A stretch of 64,000 nucleotides of DNA from Paenibacillus sp. HWE-109 (GTDB lineage: Bacteria; Bacillota; Bacilli; Paenibacillales; NBRC-103111), in assembly GCF_022163125.1 (NCBI RefSeq), contig NZ_CP091881.1, forward strand, positions 1,488,001 to 1,552,000, in the 5' to 3' direction. Below, in pieces: positions 55,701-63,504 of this stretch. The stretch's first letter is position 1; each line of letters starts with the position of its first letter. The notes beneath the pieces were generated by a model. It did no database searches and had not been told where the DNA came from. It saw only the letters and a list, made by a program, of their open reading frames with translations. The translations under genes and the position numbers were made by a program.

Positions 55701-57913
55701 TTGAGCTGGCAACCGGTTATGTTGCCATTACGGGAAGCAACGTCAGTACAAGTTCGCTAAATCTAGCGCCTGTTACAGCCGCAGATGGAATGGCCAGTTA
55801 TGTATGGAAAGGCTTAAACCCCAACCAGTCATACACTTGGTATGGCGAGGTTTCGGATGCCTTCGGCCATAAAGTGAAAACGGAGGAAAGCACCTTTACT
55901 ATTGATGCTCCTGCCGTGCAATCCATTCGATTGAACGGGCTGGCTCCGATGAAAGTAGGACAAAAGCTTAGCACGGTCGTAGAAGCTACGTATACAGATG
56001 GCAGTATCGTGTCGGTAAAGGATTACGTCATAAGCAGCAGCAATCCTGCGGTGGCAACGGTTAATGCCAACGGGCTCGTTTCGGCGATCGCCGAAGGGCA
56101 GACGGATATCACAGTGAGAGTGGGATTAATCGCAACGTCCTATCGGTTAATTGTCCAAGCGCTGCCATCGGTGCAGCCGCTTATTCAATCGATAGAGCTG
56201 ACAGGTTTGAAGGCTGCTGTCGTTGGGGTGCGTCAGCAATCGGTAGTCACAGCAACCTATAGCAATCATACGACCTCATCGCTGCTAGGAGCGGATCAGT
56301 CATTGACACCAGGGCTAATCCTGACCAATGCAGATCCAAGCGTCGCGCAGTTGAACGCGCTAACTGGCGAAGTTATAGCCTTGAAAGCGGGGCAAACCGT
56401 CATTACAGCAACGTACCAGACCCTCTTCAGCAGCTATACATTATTGGTGAAAGATAATGTGGACGTGCCGACTCCAGAACCAGGACCGAAATTGGAATCG
56501 CTGGTGATCAGTGGCATTGATTCGCTTAAAGTGGGTGAGAAAGGCCAAGCTGCCATATCCGCACGTTATAGCGACAAGCCGAACTTTGTCCCGGTTCAAG
56601 ACGGCGTTCAATTTACGAGCAGTATGGAATCTGTAGCAAGCGTGAACGCTCAGGGCGAAGTGATTGCAGTTAGTCCAGGTCGTGCGACCATAACCGCAAG
56701 ATACAAAGGGTTAGAGGTCAGTCATGAGGTTCAGGTTGCTGCAGCAACGGCCCCACCACCTGGAGGCGTTGGAGGAGGCTTCATCCAGACTCCTGTTCCT
56801 GTGGATCCGGACGATATCTTTATTCAGAAAGTAAAGGCAAGCGAGTTAACGGCTAATGACGGAACGGATTCTATCATAGTACGTGCTGAGAAAGGCAAAG
56901 TTCAGATGGAGCTTCCTTACTTAACCGCAGATCTGGCAAAGGCATCGAACATTCATATTCAGTTCGACTGGGGAACTTTGAAAGTGTCAGCTAGCGCTTT
57001 GGTATCAGATAAGCCTAATAAAAATCCGGCGCTTGTGCTGTCTGGAAGTGTATGGAACGATGACTATATGGACATTCTGAAAGACTTGGAGTCTCATCAG
57101 TCGCTGCGAGTGAAGCCTGTATCCGATATGATGCATGTTGTCTGGGGAGCTTCTGCACGGCAGGGGACGATCGATATTCAGATGCCTATGAAGGAAGGGT
57201 TTAACAGTAAAAGAGTTGGATTGTACCGCATCAGCAACGACGGTCAACTCCTTCTACAGTCCTTGAATGCTTCGGAAGATCCGTCCAACATGAAGTTCAA
57301 AGCGACTGGCAGCAGTGACTTTGTCATCGTCCAAAAGGAAGTAAACTATTTCGACGTCAAAGGACATTGGGCTGCGAATGTGATTGGAGACTTGGCTGCG
57401 CGTAATATGTTCGATTCCATGGTAGCCGATCCCATTGTTGCCGTTCAAGGCGAAATAAGCTTCAATCCTGAAAAGCAGATTACCCGCGCCGAATTTGCTG
57501 CGCTAATCGCTCGCTCGTTGGCGCTTCCGAAGGCAGGCAGCAGCCCATTTGCCGACATTTCTCATACAGCGTGGTACTCACAAGAAGTTGCTGCCGCGTT
57601 GGCCGCTGGCATCGTTGATGGAATCAGCGACTCCCAATTTGCCCCGGATGCGCAGATTACAAGAGAACAGATGGCAGCAATGTTGATGCGGGCTTGGAAA
57701 GTTAAGAATAACGGGGGCGAAGCCCCGCGTGACGGGAAAGCTTTTGTAGATTGGCGTGAAGTTGACGATTGGGCGAAAGAAGCAATAGCTTCCGTATCTT
57801 CCTTGCATTTGATGAATGGACGTGCGGATGAATCGTTCGTGCCCAAAGGAACAGCGACGCGAGCAGAGGGCACGCAGGCCATTCATAATTTCTTATTTCA
57901 AACAAATAAATAA
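52748..57913 (+). CDS. Giant surface protein: DUF2341, LamG, metallophosphoesterase, BIG2 repeats and SLH anchor
   Basis: Secreted wall-anchored phosphoesterase candidate, 1721 residues. Signal peptide (to about QANAAS), DUF2341 domain (about 50-140; NYPVLIKLDASKI, SIWLYYGG), LamG domain (about 170-400; VDEVRVSKQARSAAWVMADY), a beta region, a calcineurin-like metallophosphoesterase domain (about 703-985) with metal ligands in WMTDTQ, HTGDIV, GNHD and CGHNQ, an FnIII-like segment, three BIG2-like repeats (about 1056-1330), a pre-SLH beta domain and three SLH repeats from about 1530. Substrate may be nucleotides, phosphodiesters or phosphorylated glycan; sequence does not decide. ATG 52748 follows GTGGAGG and it forms an operon with the preceding SLH gene. 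Confidence 0.9.
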   Translation: MLRIQRFKPIIAQLVILLFLCQMALPTLTQQANAASAPATWVDGDRNYRMQLSFDNSVGTEDLANYPVLIKLDASKIDYSVTASNDLRFYTSDQSSELPYEVEKWDPQGESLIWVKVPIIHAQSSADSIWLYYGGSSTINLQPKQVWDANYLLVYHFPDRIADYFYHPAQAQQYTDSSMNNNTGLRNAANASSSGPSYTLEAKDSRYNMVGRYYESHRGLVRATNGNVGDGQGQLTISAWVRANEYEINSLNYYVIARKRGADTQNQAYFMKIGGGKWSANLFTNDADPMKNGSTAPDLDAGAVTAEWTYLTLTYDQSQASNNLKLYRDGALVAAATRSGALITTSGSSTTPFTISKASDAGAAGGGYRGGVDEVRVSKQARSAAWVMADYQTMSKSSRFVIFGDKESKGAMQLTLIQPKQGAVYYSPDLSFGGVTSEASTIRYQLDSQPEVVVDGSSKAFQSMLSQLKGGVHTLNVEAVSKADASAKASKTVTFTVDGRNLSPAAAPQGANGTLIQPSGDVTLQVKAESATGEPVQVNFYQKDMKFVKDYSAKVPTDAAYERTDTMDPPSSATITSETALPASAYDQLKSSDGAYYNSKSLSNYPYQRFDLTISSDLNTVNQLDVTWEGHSKELVKLFAWNYSTSKWVQIASKLGNADNSDFKLTGTLDKTTMVNSSTKVAKLYVAATQHDTMLPGKNPTPSDYDFSFVWMTDTQLEAESFPGVYDAETQWIADNKDAQKIQYVIHTGDIVNSASQETQWKNADHSMKILENAGIPYGVIQGNHDTNDALYSKYFGAFRFKDKLFNGKPYYTAYNSMNKNHYDLISSGGVDFIILYMGWGGFDATSINWANQVLQQYKDRKGILAVHEYLLYEGAYGTDDYDGINIMNQIVKPNSNVFMVLCGHNQSTFYNVKRIGGKVVYELLHDYQDAALGGAAYMRMMYFDLKRQQIYMVPYSPITNDNYGFFQQKHEFYTMPIKWNNEPIELATGYVAITGSNVSTSSLNLAPVTAADGMASYVWKGLNPNQSYTWYGEVSDAFGHKVKTEESTFTIDAPAVQSIRLNGLAPMKVGQKLSTVVEATYTDGSIVSVKDYVISSSNPAVATVNANGLVSAIAEGQTDITVRVGLIATSYRLIVQALPSVQPLIQSIELTGLKAAVVGVRQQSVVTATYSNHTTSSLLGADQSLTPGLILTNADPSVAQLNALTGEVIALKAGQTVITATYQTLFSSYTLLVKDNVDVPTPEPGPKLESLVISGIDSLKVGEKGQAAISARYSDKPNFVPVQDGVQFTSSMESVASVNAQGEVIAVSPGRATITARYKGLEVSHEVQVAAATAPPPGGVGGGFIQTPVPVDPDDIFIQKVKASELTANDGTDSIIVRAEKGKVQMELPYLTADLAKASNIHIQFDWGTLKVSASALVSDKPNKNPALVLSGSVWNDDYMDILKDLESHQSLRVKPVSDMMHVVWGASARQGTIDIQMPMKEGFNSKRVGLYRISNDGQLLLQSLNASEDPSNMKFKATGSSDFVIVQKEVNYFDVKGHWAANVIGDLAARNMFDSMVADPIVAVQGEISFNPEKQITRAEFAALIARSLALPKAGSSPFADISHTAWYSQEVAAALAAGIVDGISDSQFAPDAQITREQMAAMLMRAWKVKNNGGEAPRDGKAFVDWREVDDWAKEAIASVSSLHLMNGRADESFVPKGTATRAEGTQAIHNFLFQTNK

Positions 57914-57928
57914 TTCAGATGCTCCCTA

Positions 57929-57957
57929 TTGGAAAAAGTACACAATTTTAATATACT
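57929..57957 (+). promoter_or_regulatory. Promoter of the DeoR-type gene
   Basis: -35 TTGGAA (57929-57934), exactly 17 bp, -10 TATACT (57952-57957). Transcription would start near 57964, so the leader is very short if ATG 57975 is used. Confidence 0.7.
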
Positions 57958-57974
57958 GAGACATATATGTATCC

Positions 57975-58778
57975 ATGGGTGGTGTGTCGCTCTTGTCGTT
58001 GTTAGGCCAGGAAAGAAGAGAGCATATTTTGCAAACATTGCTTCGTGATGGCAAAGTTAAAGTGTTGCCAATGGCGGACGAACTAGGTGTTTCCTCGGAG
58101 ACGGTGCGTCGAGATTTAGATGCCTTGGAATTAGAGGGGCACCTTCAGCGGGTGTATGGCGGAGCTGTTCGTGCCAGCTATGAGAACGGTGAACCCACCT
58201 TTGTACAGCGCACACAATTGTTCGTTGATGCCAAGAAGAAGATCGGAGAGCGAGCTGCCCAACTTATCGAGGACGGGGACACAATTGCATTGGATGTAGG
58301 CACCACCATGATGGAGCTGGCGAAAGCCATTCAAGGCAAGCGCAACTTGACGATCTTGACAAACTCGCTGCCGATAGCTTCCTATTTGTGTGAAGCGTTG
58401 AACAGCAATCGGTTTACGGGCAAAGTTTTTTTGCTCGGCGGACAGCTTAATCCAGAGCAGCAGTCACTCACAGGCCCGCTCTGTGAACAGCTCATGGAGC
58501 AGTTTTATCTGAATAAAGCATTCTTGTCCATCGGCGGCATCTCGCTGACGGGCGGTGTGACCGATTATGATTTGAACGAAACGTATATGACGAAGAAGTT
58601 TGCCAAATCGGCACGCGAAGTCATTGTCCTTGCGGATCAGTCCAAAATCGGTGTCCAAGCCTTCGTTCACCTGATGCCTCTCGATCAGATTGATGTCATC
58701 GTCTCTGACCAGCCTTATCCTAAGGAGTGGAAGGAAACGATTGAACAGAAAGACATTTACTGGCTAACTAGCGAATGA
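57975..58778 (+). CDS. DeoR/GlpR family transcriptional regulator
   Basis: Sugar-phosphate-responsive repressor type, 267 residues at most. N-terminal helix-turn-helix (RREHILQTLLRDGKVKV, MADELGVSSETVRRDLDALE) and a DeoR C-terminal sensor domain (IALDVGTTMMELAKAI, LTILTNSLPIASYL, LLGGQLNP, KAFLSIGGI). Start is uncertain: ATG 57975 has no ribosome site, while GGGTGGTG inside it could serve TTG 57993 or TTG 57999; the latter gives MLGQERREHIL, the usual family length. Its target operon is not adjacent. Confidence 0.9.
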   Translation: MGGVSLLSLLGQERREHILQTLLRDGKVKVLPMADELGVSSETVRRDLDALELEGHLQRVYGGAVRASYENGEPTFVQRTQLFVDAKKKIGERAAQLIEDGDTIALDVGTTMMELAKAIQGKRNLTILTNSLPIASYLCEALNSNRFTGKVFLLGGQLNPEQQSLTGPLCEQLMEQFYLNKAFLSIGGISLTGGVTDYDLNETYMTKKFAKSAREVIVLADQSKIGVQAFVHLMPLDQIDVIVSDQPYPKEWKETIEQKDIYWLTSE

Positions 58779-58798
58779 ATACGCTCAATAGCCGATAG

Positions 58799-58841
58799 AA
58801 AAGGCTCTTATTGGGGGAATTTCCAATAGGAGCCTTTTTTT
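58799..58841 (+). terminator. Terminator of the DeoR-type gene
   Basis: AAAGGCTCTTATTGG and CCAATAGGAGCCTTTTTTT are near-perfect arms around GGGAATTT. Confidence 0.88.
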
Positions 58842-58896
58842 ATTGGCGTCCACCGCAGACTTCTTTGTTTTGGAGGTTTTCGATCCCAAAGGGCAT

Positions 58897-58970
58897 CTAA
58901 TGAACTGTATGATGTTTATAGACTGAAAAAAGGCTGCTTTGGAGATTTAATGAACGGAGTCGGCGTAGGG
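58897..58970 (+). repeat. Family B fragment, left end
   Basis: CTAATGAACTGTATGATGTTTATA and GGCTGCTTTGGAGATTTAATG match the left third of family B; the rest is missing. The bases just upstream (58849-58896) also match those before copy 1 (47197-47244), so the shared unit extends beyond the 185-bp element here. Confidence 0.6.
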
Positions 58971-59139
58971 TTTGAGCTTGCCTCAAGGTTGATTGTCTGA
59001 GTGACCTAGCCGCAGGCTAGTTTTTTCTTAACTAGAGGTATAAACAAGCTATTTGGCAGAATGAGGTCCTCTAGCTTAGCTATCGTACGGATATAAGGGG
59101 ACGTCAAGCCGCGATGATAGCAAAATGTGTCATGATCGC

Positions 59140-59380
59140 CAGTTTGAGGGAACTACAGTACGCTATAATTCTGAAAACCGTCATATTCCACGCCAGAGGG
59201 AACTACGATCCGCTATGTCTCCATTTCCCGGTTGGAATCAGCAGGTTTCGTTTAAATAGCGGATCTCAGTTCCCTTTCAGGTTACGTTTCCCTCATTTCC
59301 CGCTATATAGAGGATCATAGTTCCTTTTCACACGACGCTTCCTGTCATGGCAAAGCCCAAAGGGAACTAGGAACCGCTAG
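59140..59380 (+). repeat. Decayed family A repeats
   Basis: At least five family A end-motifs in both orientations: GGGAACTACAGTACGCTAT (about 59149), GGGAACTACGATCCGCTAT (about 59199), AAATAGCGGATCTCAGTTCCC (about 59255), CTATATAGAGGATCATAGTTCC (about 59303) and GGGAACTAGGAACCGCTAG (about 59361). This gene-free zone (58842-59547) holds nothing else I recognise. Confidence 0.7.
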
Positions 59381-59547
59381 ATTGTTGAAAACCACTATGA
59401 AGACGCTCATCTCTTAGGGCGGCTAAGCTGCCTTTTTAAAACTTTGGTGTTCGAGGACAAATAAGTTTTGAAGTACTTTTTACAACCGCTTATAAGGCTC
59501 CCATTCAACAAACGTTATCCGTTAGTGGAACACCTTGTACGGCGCGG

Positions 59548-60117
59548 CTATTTCTCCAACTCATAGCGGGCCGCGATAATGCCCGACTTGAGTGTTCGGC
59601 TGGACAGCAGCTTGAGCCTGATTTTCTCACCATCGCCGTGGAATGCCGATTTTCCGCCACCCAAGATGACCGGACAAATCGTCAGCAGGAATTCGTCGAT
59701 CAGGCCGAGCTCAAGCAACGTCTTCGCTGCCCCCGGACTGCCGAAGATAACGAGATTTTTGCCAGGCTGCTCCTTGAGCGCCTTGATTTCCTCTGCGATA
59801 TTGTCCTTGATCAGCATCGTATTGTTCCATTCGACAAAGTCCATCGAGCCGGAAATGACGATCTTCTTAACATCTTGCAGCCATTTGGCATGCTCCATAC
59901 CGTGCCTCGACGCATTCGGATTATCAAGCACCGTGGGCCAGTAGTTCTCCATCATCCGATACGTCGTGCGTCCGTATACGGGAGAGCCGACTTCGGCTAC
60001 GACCTCCTCGGCGTATTTCTCTAATTCCTCGTTGTACGGAATCCAATCTAGTCCTCCGTTCGAATCCGACGCATACCCGTCCAGCGACACATGCATGAAC
60101 AATACGAGTTTTCTCAT
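59548..60117 (-). CDS. Dihydrofolate reductase family protein (RibD C-terminal type)
   Basis: 189 residues from the minus-strand ATG at 60117, with GGAGGAG before it; the frame runs further upstream without a start signal. RibD C-terminal/DHFR-like fold: VLFMHVSLDGYASDSNGGLDWI at the N-terminus (split motif VSLDGYA, NGGLDW), YGRTTYRMM, NLVIFGSPGAAKTLLELG and ICPVILGGGKSAFH, which match the NADPH-binding pattern of the family. Function is usually unassigned for these single-domain relatives; a NADPH-dependent reductase is likely. No neighbours point to a pathway. Confidence 0.88.
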   Translation of the reverse strand: MRKLVLFMHVSLDGYASDSNGGLDWIPYNEELEKYAEEVVAEVGSPVYGRTTYRMMENYWPTVLDNPNASRHGMEHAKWLQDVKKIVISGSMDFVEWNNTMLIKDNIAEEIKALKEQPGKNLVIFGSPGAAKTLLELGLIDEFLLTICPVILGGGKSAFHGDGEKIRLKLLSSRTLKSGIIAARYELEK

Positions 60118-60285
60118 GTTTGCTTCTCCTCCGACTTCGATTTTAGTTGTTCGATTTTTTGGCAGTAGGCCCGTGTTTCGTCCTGCTCTTACGTTCACTA
60201 TAAATCATTACGTTACGTAAGGGTCAAGTGGAAATCTGAATATCCTTCGAAGACAACAATGTTGTGCAAATCTGCCCTTTACTTC

Positions 60286-60329
60286 AATAAAATAGGGACC
60301 GTCCAGACTGCGCGCAGCCGACGATCCCT
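60286..60329 (-). terminator. Terminator of the deoxyribosyltransferase-like gene
   Basis: On the minus strand AGGGATCGTC and GACGGTCCCT pair (one G-T) around a GC-rich loop, followed by ATTTTATT. A smaller hairpin AACTATCG/CGATAGTT lies at the stop codon. Confidence 0.7.
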
Positions 60330-60349
60330 AACTATCGTTTCCCGATAGT

Positions 60350-60748
60350 TTAATGATGATCCTGGTAATCAATACGGACTGAATTTATCAATTCTTCTAA
60401 AGAGCCAATCCTTTGTTCAACTGAATCTGCATGATAAAACGTACATGTATTCCCGATTTCATTCAGTTCATTTGTTGAGGAATACAAATAGATTTTCTTT
60501 CCTGCTCCCAGAGCAATTCCTAGCTCGACATGACTCCCTTTCCCTGCTGGGATCATGACAATTACTACATCTGCAACCAAAACCCCTGAAACTTCCTCTT
60601 CGCCAATTATACGTAGTTTGGTGATGGAGTCTATGTTCGAATGTATTGTCCAGTCGTACGTATGTTGAAAACCAAGTGCTTTCAAATTCTCAGCGACTAA
60701 CCGCACGTTTTCTATGTTTTTGAGACTGGACGCTATGTAAAATTTCAT
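60350..60748 (-). CDS. Nucleoside 2-deoxyribosyltransferase-like protein
   Basis: 132 residues from the minus-strand ATG 60748 (GGGGGAACGAA before it). The protein reads MKFYIASSLKNIENV at the start, with VADVVIVMIPAGKGSHVELGIALGAGKKIYLYS in the middle (split motif GKGSHVELGIA). This is the pattern of the nucleoside 2-deoxyribosyltransferase fold, with the conserved Glu in HVELG. Small members of this fold have uncertain substrates, from nucleosides to nucleotide sugars. It stands alone between two hairpins. Confidence 0.8.
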   Translation of the reverse strand: MKFYIASSLKNIENVRLVAENLKALGFQHTYDWTIHSNIDSITKLRIIGEEEVSGVLVADVVIVMIPAGKGSHVELGIALGAGKKIYLYSSTNELNEIGNTCTFYHADSVEQRIGSLEELINSVRIDYQDHH

Positions 60749-60811
60749 TTCGTTCCCCCATTTAAGCCTTCTAAACCTCAGCACATATTGGAAGTACCCT
60801 ACCCTTTAGCT

Positions 60812-60850
60812 GAGAAGGCTGCCGATCAAAATGATATCGGCAGCCTTCTC
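60812..60850 (-). terminator. Perfect hairpin downstream of the DUF4279 pseudogene
   Basis: GAGAAGGCTGCCGAT and ATCGGCAGCCTTCTC are perfect 15-base arms. No T-run follows on the minus strand, so it may stabilise or process RNA instead of ending it. Confidence 0.6.
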
Positions 60851-60895
60851 TTGATGTTATTGAACTAAAATTGCTCAAGGGAGCTTAATCATCGA

Positions 60896-61326
60896 TTAAT
60901 TAAAAATGTACAAGTCAAAATCTACATCCGCATTTATTGAATATGCAAAGCTAATGAAACTATGATGTAAATACATCGCAGGTTTTTCATTATTTTCAAT
61001 TTTTATTACCACCATAAACTTAAACGATACATTGAACTCGTCCCTGTTTTTGTTAAGTTCAACTACCTTACTTTCCAGTGAATCTACGAGGTAATACAAT
61101 TGGTCGTTAATATCATAGGACTCTTGATAGCCTGAACTAAGTTCCCAGGATGACTCTTTTCTGTATGGATGGCTGAACTATCTAGATTATCATTCTTAAC
61201 TCTAACAATGACATCACCTTTGTTATACGATTCAGTTGGTTCGATACCAAGCACTTTCGTAACTTCATTTACAGGAAAACTGTCCCCGAATATGTTGAAA
61301 TATACCATGACAGTGGTTTTATCCAT
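60896..61326 (-). pseudogene. DUF4279-type gene, broken by a single-base frameshift
   Basis: Two overlapping frames read as one protein. The first (ATG 61326, GGGGTGA before it) begins MDKTTVMVYFNIFGDSF and continues to SSAIHTEK. The second, one base out of frame, goes on as KESSWELSSGYQESYDIN and LYYLVDSLESKVVELN to SINADVDFDLYIFN. Joined, they give about 145 residues, the usual size for DUF4279. The break lies near 61155-61165, next to a run of four T. One lost base would explain it; a sequencing error there would too. DUF4279 proteins have no firm function; some sit near toxin genes. Confidence 0.78.
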
Positions 61327-61393
61327 ATCAGTCACCCCAGTCTATTCATATCTAAACTTTAACACAACTCCCCTTACTTGAACGGTGAAATCC

Positions 61394-62236
61394 CTAAAAA
61401 TATCGACGATATAATTCTCTTCTACGCTCTCCGCGCAGATGAGCATAAATCTGTGTAGTAGATGCTTTTTCATGCCCAAGCATACCCTGAATAAATTCTA
61501 ACGGTGAACCGTTATCTAGCAATTGACAAGCATACGTGTGACGGAATCAATGAGGATATACATTGGCATTAATTTTCCCGCGTTGTGCGAGCTTTTTTAA
61601 TGACCAACGTATTGTTGGAATCGTCATTCGTCGGGTCGGATTCGTTTCGGTAACAAACAATGCTTTACAAGTATCTCCACGGCTTTCTAAGTACCTTTTT
61701 AACCAGATATTACATTTGGTAGTAAAATACACCTATCTTTGTTTAGAACCCTTACCATTCACTATTGCTGAACAGTTTTCCCAGTTCACGTCTTCAATGT
61801 TTATTTTCTGCACTTCTCCAACACGGCAGCCTGTGCAGTACAGAAATTCCAACAGAGCATACTCTCGATGTGAATGACAGGTAATCTTCAGATGAATTAC
61901 ATCATCCTCAATTAGAAATTTCGGAATATGTTTATCCATCTTCGGCTCTCTTAGCTTGAGAGAAGGATTCCGTGTCATATGGCCCTCTTCAAATGCAAAG
62001 CGGAAAAGGGAGCGTACAAATCGGATCCGATGACCTAAGCTACTCGGTTTTAATCTCGCAGATTCCCTTGCTAAGTAGTCTTTTAGTAAGTTTAAAGAGA
62101 CTTCTTCTATCTCCATATTACCTAGTTCACGAATCAGCATGTTTAGTTGTAGAAAGTATGCTTTAATTGTGTGGGTGCTGAATCCCAGGATACGTTTGTC
62201 AGCTTCATACAGCATCCATAAATCCTTCAATGTCAT
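61394..62236 (-). pseudogene. Tyrosine recombinase/integrase, broken by two in-frame stops
   Basis: XerC/XerD-type site-specific recombinase of 281 codons (ATG 62236 to TAG 61394-61396). N-terminal SAM-like domain (STHTIKAYFLQLNMLI), then a catalytic domain with box I CTGCRVGEV (Arg), box II now reading H-stop-FRHTYACQLLDNG (expected H-S-F-R-H-T-Y) and LGHEKASTTQIYAH (His and the nucleophile Tyr). A TAG at 61733-61735 and a TGA at 61547-61549 interrupt it, but the frame never shifts. Each is one base away from a sense codon. It is probably inactive, marking an old mobile region. Confidence 0.88.
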
Positions 62237-62237
62237 A

Positions 62238-62291
62238 ATAAAAACCCTCCCAAGTATAAGTTATCTCTAGCTTTGCTAGTATTGGGAGGGT
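62238..62291 (-). terminator. Terminator that also carries the recombinase ribosome site
   Basis: On the minus strand ACCCTCCCAA and TTGGGAGGGT pair, with an inner CTAGC-AAA-GCTAG hairpin, followed by TTTTTATT. It closes the hypothetical gene upstream. The right arm GGGAGGG is also the ribosome site 8 bases before the recombinase ATG, so folding would hide it. Confidence 0.7.
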
Positions 62292-62326
62292 CTAATCTTA
62301 GTACTTATAATTGTGCTAGCGTTTTT

Positions 62327-62342
62327 CGTTAGTTGAACGAAT
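62327..62342 (-). repeat. Boundary motif, minus-strand copy, at the stop of the hypothetical gene
   Basis: On the minus strand TTCGTTCAACTAACG; the TAA stop of the 62329 gene lies inside it. It matches the plus-strand copies at 62914 and 63466 (TTCATTC..CTAACGG). Confidence 0.5.
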
Positions 62343-62832
62343 TTGGTGCCCATGTTGAGATGCTATCTCCAGGGGTGGCTACTATTAGCCATTCATCGCC
62401 AGTGTATCCATAACCATCCCTTGCTTGCCAACACTCATATTTATCATGGTGACCATTTACAAAAAGCGTTTTTCCTGAGTCAAATACAATGTGTAGATGT
62501 GGGGATTGATTTCCTAACTTCACTGCATTTACTTTTTCTCTACGTAGCTCAAATATTAATTGATACTCTTCTTCTTCGGAGAGTTCCACCATTTCCGCTT
62601 CGGAGACAGGGAAAACTTTTATTCCTTTAGGGAACACAGCCCACTTTGATTCAGTAATTGTTATCGTCTTAGGACTGACAATACTAAGGCGATATCCTAT
62701 CTTATATTCAGTTTTAGTTTGTGGTACTGGAGTTTTTGTTTTTTCAGTAGTAGATGGCTTGATCACAACGGCTGCCATTAATTTAAAAATTACATCATAT
62801 GATCTTATCATCAACAATATTTGGCACTTCAC
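62329..62832 (-). CDS. Hypothetical protein
   Basis: 167 residues from a GTG at 62832 (GGAG four bases upstream); an in-frame ATG at 62778 would give a shorter form without the hydrophobic start. I recognise no family. The first 25 residues are mildly hydrophobic (CQILLMIRSYDVIFKLMAAVVI) and followed by a Thr/Lys/Pro-rich stretch (about 26-42), so a membrane-tethered or secreted form is possible. The rest is a mixed domain with acidic VELSEEEEYQLIFEL and HLHIVFDSGKTLFVNG. Its stop lies inside the boundary motif. Confidence 0.55.
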   Translation of the reverse strand: MKCQILLMIRSYDVIFKLMAAVVIKPSTTEKTKTPVPQTKTEYKIGYRLSIVSPKTITITESKWAVFPKGIKVFPVSEAEMVELSEEEEYQLIFELRREKVNAVKLGNQSPHLHIVFDSGKTLFVNGHHDKYECWQARDGYGYTGDEWLIVATPGDSISTWAPNSFN

Positions 62833-62856
62833 ACTACTCCATCTTATTGTAACAGT

Positions 62857-62868
62857 CCCGCTAACGGG
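62857..62868 (+). repeat. CCCGCTAACGGG palindrome
   Basis: Short near-palindrome sharing the CTAACGGG core with the boundary motif at 62914. It begins the stretch up to the GNAT gene. Confidence 0.45.
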
Positions 62869-62879
62869 TAACTATAGCG

Positions 62880-62912
62880 GAGGAGACTGCATCGCGGCAG
62901 CTCCTCTTTTTT
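62880..62912 (+). terminator. Terminator hairpin between two CTAACGGG motifs
   Basis: GAGGAG-A-CTGC and GCAG-CTCCTC arms followed by six T. No plus-strand gene ends just before it in this window, so it looks like part of a moving or shuffled unit. Confidence 0.7.
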
Positions 62913-62913
62913 G

Positions 62914-62933
62914 TTCATTCAACTAACGGGAAG
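62914..62933 (+). repeat. Boundary motif before the first GNAT gene
   Basis: TTCATTCAACTAACGGGAAG. The same pattern, TTCATTCCGCTAACGGACAG, follows that gene at 63466-63485, so the gene is flanked by direct copies. Confidence 0.55.
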
Positions 62934-63007
62934 TTTTGCGTAATAGTGTATCGTAAACCATTATTTGGATTTATAATGTAGGAAAAGTCGCATTCAGGGG
63001 TGGATCT

Positions 63008-63457
63008 ATGGAAACAGTTGTAGCAATCAGAACTATATACAAAAACGAATTACCCAAACTATTAGAGCTATATAAACATTTAAACAAAGATGACCCGGAA
63101 CTTAATGTGGAGGATTTAGATTCATTGTGGGGTAAAATCTACAATGATTTAAATATGCACTATATCGTAGTTGATAAAGATAATCAATTAGTAGCCTCTT
63201 GTGTGTTAGTCATAATTCCAAACTTAACTAGAAATGCCCGTCCTTACGGTTTAATTGAAAATGTAGTTACTCATGCCGATTTTAGAAGAAAAGGATATGG
63301 GGCCGCAGTTTTGAAAAAAGCATTAGAGATTGCATGGGAACAAAATTGTTATAAAGTTATGTTGATGACTGGTTCAAAAGAAGAAGGGACACTTTTGTTT
63401 TATGAAAATGCTGGATTCAAAAAAGGGGTAAAAACTGGATTCATAGCCAAACCATAA
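63008..63457 (+). CDS. GNAT family N-acetyltransferase
   Basis: Transfers an acetyl group from acetyl-CoA to an amine. 149 residues, ATG 63008 behind GGGGTGG. Acetyl-CoA-binding motif A is THADFRRKGYGAAVLKKAL, preceded by the beta-4 strand GLIENVVTH and followed by LLFYENAGFKKG. Substrate unknown. It lies between direct copies of a short boundary motif. Confidence 0.93.
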   Translation: METVVAIRTIYKNELPKLLELYKHLNKDDPELNVEDLDSLWGKIYNDLNMHYIVVDKDNQLVASCVLVIIPNLTRNARPYGLIENVVTHADFRRKGYGAAVLKKALEIAWEQNCYKVMLMTGSKEEGTLLFYENAGFKKGVKTGFIAKP

Positions 63458-63465
63458 CCGATTCG

Positions 63466-63485
63466 TTCATTCCGCTAACGGACAG
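63466..63485 (+). repeat. Boundary motif between the two GNAT genes
   Basis: TTCATTCCGCTAACGGACAG, nine bases after the TAA stop of the first GNAT gene. See 62914-62933. Confidence 0.55.
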
Positions 63486-63504
63486 GAAAGAAATAGAATA
63501 TAAG

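Noticed and set aside
59114..59320. 68-residue frame
   Set aside because: It lies entirely in decayed family A repeats and has no ribosome site.
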